NCBI GenBank assembly: GCA_964347545.1
Contig: CAYFZZ010000103.1
Location: forward strand, 1-5,382
Direction: 5' to 3'
Source: CS4-C045 sp964347545
GTDB taxonomy: Bacteria; Planctomycetota; Planctomycetia; Pirellulales; UBA7805
Length of the DNA: 5,382 nt
Shown: in pieces, positions 1 to 5,376 of the stretch
How positions within the stretch are numbered: the stretch's first letter is position 1
Layout: each line of letters opens with the position of its first letter
The notes under the pieces: generated by a model
What the model saw: only the letters and a program-made list of their open reading frames with translations
Database searches by the model: none
Told to the model about the DNA's origin: nothing
Program-made: the position numbers and the translations under genes

Positions 1-84
1 AGCACCAATGACGGAAACCCCCGCCGGTGAGTGCTGCTTCGCGATCTTCGCGATCTTCTGTTCGAAATTTTGTTTCACGTCAAG
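1..84. repeat. Long direct repeat, copy 1 (touches window edge)
   Basis: Bases 1-79 are identical to 385-463, and with one mismatch (T80 versus C464) the match runs to 84/468. Because the match begins at base 1, the true left end may lie outside the window. The unit contains a 9-base tandem repeat (CTTCGCGAT twice, then CTTC) and the AT-richer stretch TTCGAAATTTTGTTTCACG. It is followed at 81-100 by tandem CAAGGCGC units that are absent after the second copy. It has the look of an interspersed intergenic repeat of planctomycete genomes; family name unknown to me. Confidence 0.9.
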
Positions 85-113
85 GCGCCAAGGCGCCAAG
101 ATAGGCGATCCGA

Positions 114-172
114 TAAAAAAACAAGCCGCAACGCGGCGGCATGCAAGAGCCTGGGGCGCCAGCCCCAGGACC
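114..172 (-). terminator. Double-hairpin terminator-like element, distal copy
   Basis: Read on the minus strand, the order is an 8-bp perfect hairpin (CCTGGGGC at 150-157 with GCCCCAGG at 162-169, 4-nt loop), the linker CTCTTGCATGCC, a 5-bp GC hairpin with a 3-nt loop (arms 125-129 and 133-137), then TTG and a run of seven T (complement of 115-121). The small hairpin plus T-run fits a rho-independent terminator. It lies downstream of the minus-strand kinase gene, so it could end that transcript. It is the second of two similar units met by the polymerase, offset by exactly 70 bases from its partner. Confidence 0.6.
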
Positions 173-185
173 AGGATGCCGCCAG

Positions 186-242
186 AAAAATCGAGTCGCG
201 AAGCGACGGCATGCAAGAGCCTGGGGCGAGAGCCCCAGGACC
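186..242 (-). terminator. Double-hairpin terminator-like element, proximal copy
   Basis: This unit has the same architecture as the one 70 bases to its left: an 8-bp hairpin (220-227 with 232-239), a 12-base linker, a 5-bp hairpin (arms 195-199 and 203-207, loop GAA on the plus strand), then TCGA and five T on the minus strand (complement of 186-190). The two small hairpins differ at one base pair: C126/G136 in the other copy is T196/A206 here, so pairing is kept by a compensatory change. That supports a functional hairpin. It is the first unit reached after the minus-strand genes, about 275 bases past the kinase stop codon. Confidence 0.6.
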
Positions 243-270
243 CGGACCGTCACCCCTTGTTTTGTGAGCG

Positions 271-288
271 GTCCCGGCGCGCCGGGAC
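271..288. repeat. Perfect 18-base palindrome
   Basis: GTCCCGGCGCGCCGGGAC is its own reverse complement over all 18 bases. As RNA it would form a 7-bp stem with a CGCG loop on either strand. No T-run follows on either strand, so it is not a classical terminator. Flanking it, CCGCCGG (292-298) and CCGGCGG (335-341) form a separate 7-bp inverted repeat that encloses a 10-base palindrome (TCTTCGAAGA, 318-327). It is part of the composite intergenic repeat between the two long direct repeats. Function unknown. Confidence 0.7.
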
Positions 289-341
289 TAGCCGCCGGTA
301 TGTTTGCGTGACGGACATCTTCGAAGACCATGCCCCGGCGG

Positions 342-382
342 AACAAATTCGAAATCCGCATTTCGAAATCCGAAACAAATTC
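342..382. repeat. Short direct repeats TTCGAAATCCG and AACAAATTC
   Basis: The 11-mer TTCGAAATCCG occurs at 348-358 and 362-372 (period 14). The 9-mer AACAAATTC occurs at 342-350 and 374-382, so the two 11-mers sit between copies of the 9-mer. Such TTCGAAATCC modules resemble low-complexity intergenic repeats I associate with planctomycete genomes. The module sits directly before the second copy of the long direct repeat. Confidence 0.6.
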
Positions 383-384
383 CA

Positions 385-468
385 AGCACCAATGACGGAA
401 ACCCCCGCCGGTGAGTGCTGCTTCGCGATCTTCGCGATCTTCTGTTCGAAATTTTGTTTCACGCCAAG
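385..468. repeat. Long direct repeat, copy 2
   Basis: Bases 385-463 are identical to 1-79, and the match extends to 468 with one mismatch. The 384-base offset is a multiple of three, which makes any reading frame through the block contain the same peptide twice; this is a by-product of the DNA repeat and not evidence of a gene. This copy ends 48 bases before the kinase stop codon, in the probable 3' untranslated region of the minus-strand transcript. Confidence 0.9.
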
Positions 469-485
469 TTGGACAGAATTTGCCT

Positions 486-500
486 GACCCCTTCGGGGCC
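486..500 (-). other. Short hairpin after the kinase stop codon
   Basis: On the minus strand GGCCCC, a GAA loop and GGGGTC form a 6-bp stem with one G-T wobble, starting 16 bases after the stop codon at 516-518. It is followed by AGGCAAATTCTG, which lacks a T-run, so it is a weak terminator candidate. It may instead protect the 3' end of the mRNA or belong to the repeat block. Confidence 0.35.
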
Positions 501-515
501 GCGCCTGGGGGAACG

Positions 516-1871
516 CTACTCTCCCACCAACGCCACCCGCAGGTCCATGACGTTGGTGTGGGTGGGTCCCGTTTTTAACAGGCCGCCCGCCCGCTGGAAA
601 AACGAATACGAATCGTTGATCGCCAGGTACCGGGCCAGGTCCAGGTTTTGTTGGACGGCGTTTTGTAAGACATCTGTATCGGCCCAGGCGCCGGCAGCGT
701 CGGTAGGTCCGTCCTCGCCGTCGGTGCCGCCGGACAGCAGCACGATCCGCTGTAGGCCGTCTTCCTGCAGGTCCTGCAACGCAGCCAGGACCAGCTGCTG
801 GTTCCGGCCCCCCCGCCGCGGCTGGTCGGTCTGGGCCAGCTGGACGGTCGGTTCCCCACCGCTCAGCAGGCACAGCGGCCGCGGGGCCTGAGGGTCGGCG
901 CGCAGCTGGCGGCAGCGGGCGGCCAGCTGGCGACCCTCCTCGTTGACGTCGCCGCAGTTGTCCGAACCCAGCGAGAGGACCTGGTAGCCCCGCCGGACCG
1001 CTTCCTCGGCCGCCGCGGACAGGGCCGTGGCGTTGCTGCCGATCAGGTGATTGGACACGTGGTCCGGAAAGGGCGGCACAGGCCGGGACCGCCCAGCGGC
1101 CGTGGTGAGGAAATCGAGCACCCCCTGGGGGACGTCCGGGGGGGCGGCGGCGAACTTGTGCAGCACCTCCAGGGCCTCCTCGTCCGTCGTCGTGTCGGGA
1201 TACGTCGGTCCCGAGGCGATCGTGTCCAGCCGATCCCCCACGACGTCGGAAATGATCAGGGCCAGCAGCCGACCGGCGCGGCAACTCCGAGCCAGCCCGC
1301 CCCCTTTGATCCGCGATAGCCGTTTGCGGACCCTGTTCAGCTGCTCAATCGTCGCGCCGCGGTGCATCAGAAACCGGGTGACCGCCTGCTTGTCTGCCAG
1401 CGTCAAGGGTGGCTGGGGAGCGGGCAGCAGGGCGCTGCCGCCGCCCGAGATCAGCGCCAGGCACAGGTCGTCGGCGGTCAAGGCCCCGACCAGCTGCAGA
1501 ATCCGCTCGGCACCCTCCACACCTGCCATGGTCGGCTCGTTGAGCCCGGCCGGCCGAGCGGCGTGGAGGTGAATTTTGGCGAGGGGGCGGAGGCAATCGG
1601 CCGGGACGTTGACCCAGCCGCTGACCTTCTCCCGCACAATCTCGGCCCCCAAGGCCTGCTCGACCGCCGCCGCCATCCCGGCCCCCGCCTTGCCGGCCCC
1701 CACCACCACGATCTGCCGCCAGGCGGCCAGCGAGAACCGCTCGCCGCAAATCGTCAGCTGGTCTCCCTCCCGGGAGATGACGTGGCGGACCAGCCGCTGG
1801 GAGTCGACCGCGTCCACGCCGGCTTGCCAAATTTGCCGAGCGTCGCTGCGGAGTTGATCGTCGTCTTTCAT
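516..1871 (-). CDS. Glycerate 2-kinase, DUF4147/MOFRL family
   Basis: Cytoplasmic kinase of 451 aa, the usual length for this family, which makes 2-phosphoglycerate from D-glycerate and ATP. The N-terminal DUF4147-type domain (about 1-330) shows VVVGAGKAGAGMA (56-68), SGGGSALLPAP (142-152), NRVRKRLSRIKGG (179-191) and ISDVVGDRLDTIASGPT (207-223). The C-terminal MOFRL-type domain shows LSGGEPTV (336-343), GGRNQQL (354-360), LSGGTDGEDGPTDAAGA (379-395) and TGPTHTNVMDLRV (434-446). K61 and R356 match, as I recall, the Lys and Arg reported as important in the Thermotoga enzyme. No signal peptide or membrane segment is seen. The ATG at 1871 is the only standard start near; AGGG lies very close before it, so the ribosome site is weak. 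The gene follows the phosphorylase by 53 bases on the same strand, likely co-transcribed. Family assignment is firm; the substrate could include related hydroxy acids such as hydroxypyruvate or tartronate derivatives. Confidence 0.93.
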   Translation of the reverse strand: MKDDDQLRSDARQIWQAGVDAVDSQRLVRHVISREGDQLTICGERFSLAAWRQIVVVGAGKAGAGMAAAVEQALGAEIVREKVSGWVNVPADCLRPLAKIHLHAARPAGLNEPTMAGVEGAERILQLVGALTADDLCLALISGGGSALLPAPQPPLTLADKQAVTRFLMHRGATIEQLNRVRKRLSRIKGGGLARSCRAGRLLALIISDVVGDRLDTIASGPTYPDTTTDEEALEVLHKFAAAPPDVPQGVLDFLTTAAGRSRPVPPFPDHVSNHLIGSNATALSAAAEEAVRRGYQVLSLGSDNCGDVNEEGRQLAARCRQLRADPQAPRPLCLLSGGEPTVQLAQTDQPRRGGRNQQLVLAALQDLQEDGLQRIVLLSGGTDGEDGPTDAAGAWADTDVLQNAVQQNLDLARYLAINDSYSFFQRAGGLLKTGPTHTNVMDLRVALVGE

Positions 1872-1924
1872 GTCCCTGCCGCGGGGGCCCCGGACCCCGC
1901 CGCCTCCCTTGCCAATCCCTTTGG

Positions 1925-3637
1925 TCAGACCAGCCAGGCGATGTCGTGCGCGTCCAGCTCGTACGCACCGCCGCTCACCCCCTGGCCGCTCAGCAACTCC
2001 CGCCCCACCTCCCCCCCCGCCAGGCGGGGCAAGTCCACCTGCACCGGTTGCGGCCCCACGTTGGCCAAAACCAGAATCCGCTGCTCGCCATCGGCGCTGG
2101 ACCGCGTCAGCCCGATCAACGACGGGTGGCCGGTCTCCAGCACGGTCTGGGCGGCATCGGGATGGAAGGCGGGCTGATCGCGGCGGACGCTCAGCAGGTG
2201 GCGGTAGCCGTCAAAGATCCTGCCCTGCAACGAATTTTTGTCGGCCAGGATCTGCCGCAGTTCGTCGCTCTGGAATTTACGGCGGTTAATCGTCCGCTTG
2301 TGCCCCGTCTGCCGCACCCCCTCAGTGTCATTCTCGGTTCCCACCAGGCTGTGGAAATAGATGCCCGGCACGCCGCGGAGGGCCAGCAGCAGGCCTTGGG
2401 AGGCCAGAAACTTGCGGGCGTGGGCGGCGGGAGAGAGTTTGCCGAGTCCGTTGAGCGCGGAGACGTAGGCGATGTTCAATTCGTACGGGCTGGAGCTGCC
2501 ATCGGGCCGGGTCCGCAGGCTGACCAGGCCCCCCCGCTGGCGGACACCCTCCACCAAGGCATCCCGCCGCTGGGGCGAGACGATCCCTTCCAGGGGGCGG
2601 ACGCCGATCCCGTCGTGCGAGGCGGCAAAATTCAGGTAGGTCCTCCCCGCGGGGGGGAATTCCAAGGCGGCCAGCCAGGCCTGGAGGGCATCCGCCTGGC
2701 CGGTCAGGAACGCATCCAGCAACAAGGGGGCCAGGCTGAACTGGTAGACCACGTGCGCCTCGTCCCCCGCGCCAAAATAGCTGACGTTCTCCTCGTGCGG
2801 CACGTTGGTCTCTGTCAATAAAATCGTCCCCGGCGCCACGGCGTCGACCAGAGCCCGGATCAGCTTGACCACCGCGTGCGTCTGCGGAAGGTGCATGCAG
2901 GTCGTACCCGGCTGCTTCCACAAAAAGCCGATGGCGTCCAGGCGGATGATCCGCGCGCCGTGCTGGATGTAGAACAGCAGGATCTCCAGGGCGTCCAGCA
3001 ACAATTCGGGACAGGCAAAGTTCAGATCGACCTGGTCGGCGCTGAACGTCGTCCACACGTGCCTCGTGCCGCGGTTGGTTTCGTAAGGGGTCAGCAGCGG
3101 CGTGCTGCGGGGCCGGGTGACCGCCGACAGGTCCGTGGCGGGATCGACCTCCAGGAAGTAATCCCCATACGGCCGCTCGCCCCGCAAGTACCGTTGGAAC
3201 CACTCGTGCTGCTGCGAACAATGGTTGACGACAAAGTCAAAAGCGAGGTGGAAGGACTGGCCCAGCCGAGCCACATCGGACCAGTCGCCCACCGCCGGAT
3301 TCACGCGACGATAGTCGATTACCGCGAAGCCGTCGTCGGACGAATAGGGGAAAAAGGGGAGCAGGTGCACGGCGCTGATCAGCTGGTCCAGCCCGTAATC
3401 CAGCAAAAACTGCCGTTGGGCCTCCAAGGCGGACTGCGCTTGGCCGCAGACCTGGTCCGCGTAGGTGATCAGCATCACGCTGCGCTGGTCCCAGAGGGGA
3501 CCGCGGGCGATGGTGGCGAGCCCCCCATAGCGGTCCGCCAGGCGGTCGATCCGGTCCATCACCCCGCTGGCCTGGTCGCCGTAGAGCAACCCCAGCAACT
3601 CCCGCATCCGAGCTCGAAACGGTTCTGCGACCGGCAT
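1925..3637 (-). CDS. GH13_18 sugar phosphorylase, probably glucosylglycerate phosphorylase
   Basis: A cytoplasmic 570-aa protein with a GH13 (alpha-amylase-type) TIM barrel of the sucrose phosphorylase group. Visible motifs are HLLPFFPYSSDDGF (91-104), DFVVNHCS (134-141), RLDAIGF with the predicted nucleophile D234, LLTETNVPH with the predicted acid/base E276, and SHDGIG with the transition-state Asp D342. GTENDTEGVRQTGHKRTINR (433-452) is a loop typical of subfamily 18. The C-terminal part (about 480-570) fits the usual beta domain. No signal peptide is seen. Known subfamily activities act on sucrose, sucrose 6'-phosphate, glucosylglycerol and glucosylglycerate. The glycerate kinase gene next door favours glucosylglycerate: phosphate plus glucosylglycerate gives alpha-glucose-1-phosphate and D-glycerate. 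The start at 3637 is backed by AGGGGTGAG seven bases upstream. Fold and catalytic residues are near certain; substrate is inferred from context. Confidence 0.85.
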   Translation of the reverse strand: MPVAEPFRARMRELLGLLYGDQASGVMDRIDRLADRYGGLATIARGPLWDQRSVMLITYADQVCGQAQSALEAQRQFLLDYGLDQLISAVHLLPFFPYSSDDGFAVIDYRRVNPAVGDWSDVARLGQSFHLAFDFVVNHCSQQHEWFQRYLRGERPYGDYFLEVDPATDLSAVTRPRSTPLLTPYETNRGTRHVWTTFSADQVDLNFACPELLLDALEILLFYIQHGARIIRLDAIGFLWKQPGTTCMHLPQTHAVVKLIRALVDAVAPGTILLTETNVPHEENVSYFGAGDEAHVVYQFSLAPLLLDAFLTGQADALQAWLAALEFPPAGRTYLNFAASHDGIGVRPLEGIVSPQRRDALVEGVRQRGGLVSLRTRPDGSSSPYELNIAYVSALNGLGKLSPAAHARKFLASQGLLLALRGVPGIYFHSLVGTENDTEGVRQTGHKRTINRRKFQSDELRQILADKNSLQGRIFDGYRHLLSVRRDQPAFHPDAAQTVLETGHPSLIGLTRSSADGEQRILVLANVGPQPVQVDLPRLAGGEVGRELLSGQGVSGGAYELDAHDIAWLV

Positions 3638-3644
3638 ATGTCAG

Positions 3645-3653
3645 CTCACCCCT
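3645..3653 (-). promoter_or_regulatory. Ribosome binding site of the phosphorylase gene
   Basis: On the minus strand AGGGGTGAG ends seven bases before the ATG at 3637. It resembles the AGGAGGTGA consensus and supports this start over the internal Met at codon 11. It contrasts with the plus-strand barrel gene, which has no such site. Confidence 0.7.
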
Positions 3654-3712
3654 GGGCGGGCCTCCCCTGGACTGGCCGGCACACAATTCCACGCTCCAGG
3701 TGACCGACATTC

Positions 3713-3772
3713 CCCGACGGATGCAATTGTGGTTTGCCGTCCGCAGACGGTCAACCACCACAGACCGTCGGG
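3713..3772. promoter_or_regulatory. Nested inverted repeat with four CCGTC/GACGG half-sites
   Basis: The outer arms CCCGACGG (3713-3720) and CCGTCGGG (3765-3772) are perfect 8-bp complements. Inside, GTGG (3729-3732) pairs with CCAC (3755-3758), TTG (3734-3736) with CAA (3752-3754), and CCGTC (3737-3741) with GACGG (3746-3750) around a CGCA loop, leaving single-base bulges at 3733 and 3751. Read as DNA, half-sites alternate GACGG, CCGTC, GACGG, CCGTC, with centres about 21 and 19 bases apart within each pair, near two helical turns. The array overlaps the predicted promoter of the minus-strand operon, which suits an operator for a dimeric regulator. A structured leader RNA is the alternative. 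No regulator gene is in view. Confidence 0.5.
3726..3754 (-). promoter_or_regulatory. Predicted sigma70-type promoter for the phosphorylase-kinase operon
   Basis: On the minus strand TTGACC (3754-3749, five of six to TTGACA) is followed after exactly 17 bases by CACAAT (3731-3726, four of six to TATAAT). Transcription would start near 3719-3720, giving a leader of about 80 bases before the ATG at 3637. The promoter lies inside the inverted-repeat array at 3713-3772. Planctomycete promoters are poorly characterised, so the match is a prediction only. Confidence 0.45.
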
Positions 3773-3820
3773 CAGAGAAGGTCGTTGTCGCCCCGTGAGA
3801 GCTTGGAAATTCGTAACACG

Positions 3821-3841
3821 TTGGGAACGTCCCAAATTTTT
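3821..3841 (+). other. Hairpin followed by T-run, terminator-like
   Basis: TTGGGA (3821-3826) and TCCCAA (3830-3835) form a 6-bp stem with a 3-nt loop, followed by A and five T (3837-3841), a weak intrinsic-terminator shape on the plus strand. The overlapping ACGTT (3818-3822) and AACGT (3826-3830) form a competing inverted repeat. No plus-strand gene ends nearby, so it would only stop transcription entering the divergent region. It could equally be a protein-binding site. Confidence 0.3.
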
Positions 3842-3945
3842 GTTCGGTCCACCAAAGTCCCCTCTCTCCCATCCCGGCGGCTTTCCCCCTGTTTTGCCGC
3901 AGCGGATCGGCCGCCGGGCGTCGATGGGCCAGGATTGCTGGCAAA

Positions 3946-3983
3946 ATTCGCAGGATCGGCACAACCGGTACCTTCCTGCGAAT
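3946..3983. promoter_or_regulatory. Perfect 10-bp inverted repeat upstream of the barrel gene
   Basis: ATTCGCAGGA (3946-3955) and TCCTGCGAAT (3974-3983) are exact complements separated by 18 bases, the second arm ending 71 bases before the ATG at 4055. The spacer carries the palindrome ACCGGT (3964-3969). This could be an operator for the barrel gene or a hairpin in its leader. No confident -35/-10 pair was found for this gene. The rest of 3773-4054 shows no open gene and no other clear signal. Confidence 0.5.
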
Positions 3984-4054
3984 CGGCAAGTCGCCACCCC
4001 GCTCGATCCGATATCGCAGCAAGGGCCCCTTAACCTTTTTCGAGACTGCCACCC

Positions 4055-4993
4055 ATGCGCGTTTTCTTCGCTATCGTCGCCTTCTCGTTGTGCGCGATCC
4101 CTGCCTATGGTCAGCATGATCATGAGGAAGGGTTCGACCACGATACGCATTGGGACCATCACGAGGGGGGCCATGCGGACCATTGCCACGGGGCCCACTT
4201 CGACTACCTCTACCCCTACGTCAGCCATGGTCGCGGGGTGGCAGAAGAGCACGGGCATGCCGGCCACACCTCCGTCGAAGGTTATCCCTTCCTGCATGGG
4301 ATCCGGACGGAAATCGACTTCATCGAACGAGCCCTGGAATTCGATCTGGTACCGACCAAAGGAGCCGATGGGGGGACGGTTGATGAATGGGAGTTGGAGG
4401 TCGAACTGGTCTGGGCCATCAACAACCGGATGATTCTGATTGTCGGTGCGCCCTTGATATCGCTTGACCCCGTGGCCGAGCCGAACACGACGGGGATGGG
4501 GGACATGGAGCTGGGGATTCAATTCCTGGCTTTTGGCGGCGAGCGGGATTTGTTGTTTTTTGCCTTGAACGCCACCGTGCCGACGGGCGACCCGGATCGG
4601 GATTTGGGCAGCGGATCGACGGTGCTGGAGCCCACCGCCCTGTGGCTGCACGACTTTGGTTGCGGGACGTATTTTCAGAGCCGTTTTGGCTGGGAAGTGC
4701 CCATCTCGACAGAGGACGTAACGAACGAATTCCGTTACGACCTGGGCCTCTACCACACGTTTCTTTCGACCGACCAGTGGTGTTCGTTTCGTTACCTGAC
4801 ACCGCTGATCGAGTTCAACGGCGTGACCGCTCTGAATGGTGCCGATTCCAGCGAAACGGTGCTGGATGTGACGCCCGGCGTCCGCTGGATAGTGCGGGAT
4901 TATGACGAACTGGGCGTGGGCTTGAGCTTCCCCGTGACCGGCACCCAGAATTTCGACTGGCAGTTACTGCTCAGCTACCGCCGGCACTTCTGA
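4055..4993 (+). CDS. His-rich secreted outer-membrane beta-barrel protein (transporter-like)
   Basis: A 312-aa protein. Residues 1-19 form a signal peptide (MRV, a hydrophobic core, then IPAYG before Q20); Cys13 lacks a lipobox context, so it is not a lipoprotein. Residues 20-81 are His-rich, with 15 His among 21-81 in HDH, HH, HCH and HGH clusters plus Asp/Glu, suggesting divalent metal binding. Residues about 82-312 alternate polar and hydrophobic positions like a small beta-barrel, with TGMGDMELG (146-154) and VPTGDPDRDLGSG (175-187), as in the Phenol_MetA_deg group often annotated as 'transporter'. It ends in SYRRHF, and a terminal Phe is typical of barrels inserted by BamA. No Shine-Dalgarno sequence precedes the ATG. 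It is divergent from the sugar operon with no functional neighbour. Role in metal handling is inferred from composition; the substrate is unknown. Confidence 0.8.
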   Translation: MRVFFAIVAFSLCAIPAYGQHDHEEGFDHDTHWDHHEGGHADHCHGAHFDYLYPYVSHGRGVAEEHGHAGHTSVEGYPFLHGIRTEIDFIERALEFDLVPTKGADGGTVDEWELEVELVWAINNRMILIVGAPLISLDPVAEPNTTGMGDMELGIQFLAFGGERDLLFFALNATVPTGDPDRDLGSGSTVLEPTALWLHDFGCGTYFQSRFGWEVPISTEDVTNEFRYDLGLYHTFLSTDQWCSFRYLTPLIEFNGVTALNGADSSETVLDVTPGVRWIVRDYDELGVGLSFPVTGTQNFDWQLLLSYRRHF

Positions 4994-5043
4994 GCCGCCG
5001 CCCCGGCCTGCCCCCCGGTGTGCGGCCGGGTCAACACGGCGGC
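4994..5043 (+). terminator. Nested GC-rich hairpin directly after the barrel gene stop
   Basis: GCCGCCG (4994-5000), starting at the first base after TGA, pairs perfectly with CGGCGGC (5037-5043). Inside, CCCGGCC (5002-5008) pairs perfectly with GGCCGGG (5024-5030), leaving a 15-nt loop. The 14 GC pairs make a very stable 3' structure. No T-run follows, so this is either a U-less terminator or an mRNA 3' end stabiliser. Confidence 0.45.
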
Positions 5044-5118
5044 GGGCCGCGCCCCTCCTGGATCGACGCGGGGCGAGAGGGTGGCTGAGCGGGGCCGCGG
5101 GCAGCGGTCCCCTGCCGA

Positions 5119-5141
5119 TTTCGCTGGCCACACCAGCGGAG
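5119..5141. other. Small hairpin in the barrel-tRNA spacer
   Basis: CGCTGG (5122-5127) and CCAGCG (5133-5138) form a perfect 6-bp stem with loop CCACA; wobble and A-T pairs can extend it by about three pairs. No T-run follows. Nothing links it to a known element. The stretch 5044-5118 between it and the preceding hairpin shows nothing recognisable beyond high GC. Confidence 0.35.
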
Positions 5142-5178
5142 AACCTCTGGATTCTCTACCACCTGTCAAGTAGGCTTG

Positions 5179-5280
5179 CGGCTGGGCTGGGCCAGCGGGT
5201 CTTTGCAAGACTGCGGCGGGACCGGCGGGGATCCCGCACCCGATCCGCCGCGGTCGCAGTCGCATGGGCCAGCCCAGCCG
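5179..5280. other. Long inverted repeat just upstream of the tRNA
   Basis: CGGCTGGGCTGG (5179-5190) and CCAGCCCAGCCG (5269-5280) are perfect 12-bp complements enclosing 78 bases. The interior holds further nested pairings: ACTGCG (5210-5215) with CGCAGT (5255-5260), and GCGGG (5225-5229) with CCCGC (5233-5237) around a 3-nt loop. The result would be a roughly 100-nt branched or rod-like RNA ending 23 bases before the tRNA. It could be a non-coding RNA, a processing structure in a tRNA precursor, or an insulating terminator. I recognise no RNA family. Confidence 0.45.
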
Positions 5281-5303
5281 GGGCGCTGCCTGGTTGGCAC
5301 CTT

Positions 5304-5376
<73 letters not shown>

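Noticed and set aside
114..242. Possible CRISPR-like array because of the 70-base period
   Set aside because: There are only two units, and the similarity extends over both stems with compensatory change; there is no constant repeat alternating with unique spacers and no cas gene.
8..487. 159-aa plus-strand open frame with the same peptide at both ends
   Set aside because: It runs through the non-coding repeats. The duplicated peptide is forced by the 384-base repeat offset, a multiple of three, and the frame crosses several hairpins and a terminator-like element. No domain or ribosome site is visible.
250..1284. 344-aa minus-strand open frame
   Set aside because: It overlaps the kinase gene in another frame, is rich in Gly, Arg and Pro as expected of a GC-rich shadow, and ends in the repeat block.
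1946..2821. 291-aa plus-strand open frame antisense to the phosphorylase (also 1362-2177 and 2876-3703)
   Set aside because: These are antisense shadows of two strongly conserved proteins; their sequences show no family motif.
4055..4114. Lipoprotein signal at Cys13 of the barrel protein
   Set aside because: The residues before Cys13 (FSL) do not fit a lipobox, and a better type I cleavage site follows at AYG before Q20.
3641..4756. 371-aa minus-strand open frame across the divergent spacer and barrel gene
   Set aside because: The plus-strand protein has a signal peptide, barrel motifs and a terminal Phe, while this frame shows none and would cover the predicted promoter region.
4975..5265. 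96-aa minus-strand open frame in the barrel-tRNA spacer
   Set aside because: Composition is low-complexity Arg/Pro/Gly/Ala, it overlaps several inverted repeats and the end of the barrel gene, and it has no recognisable motif.
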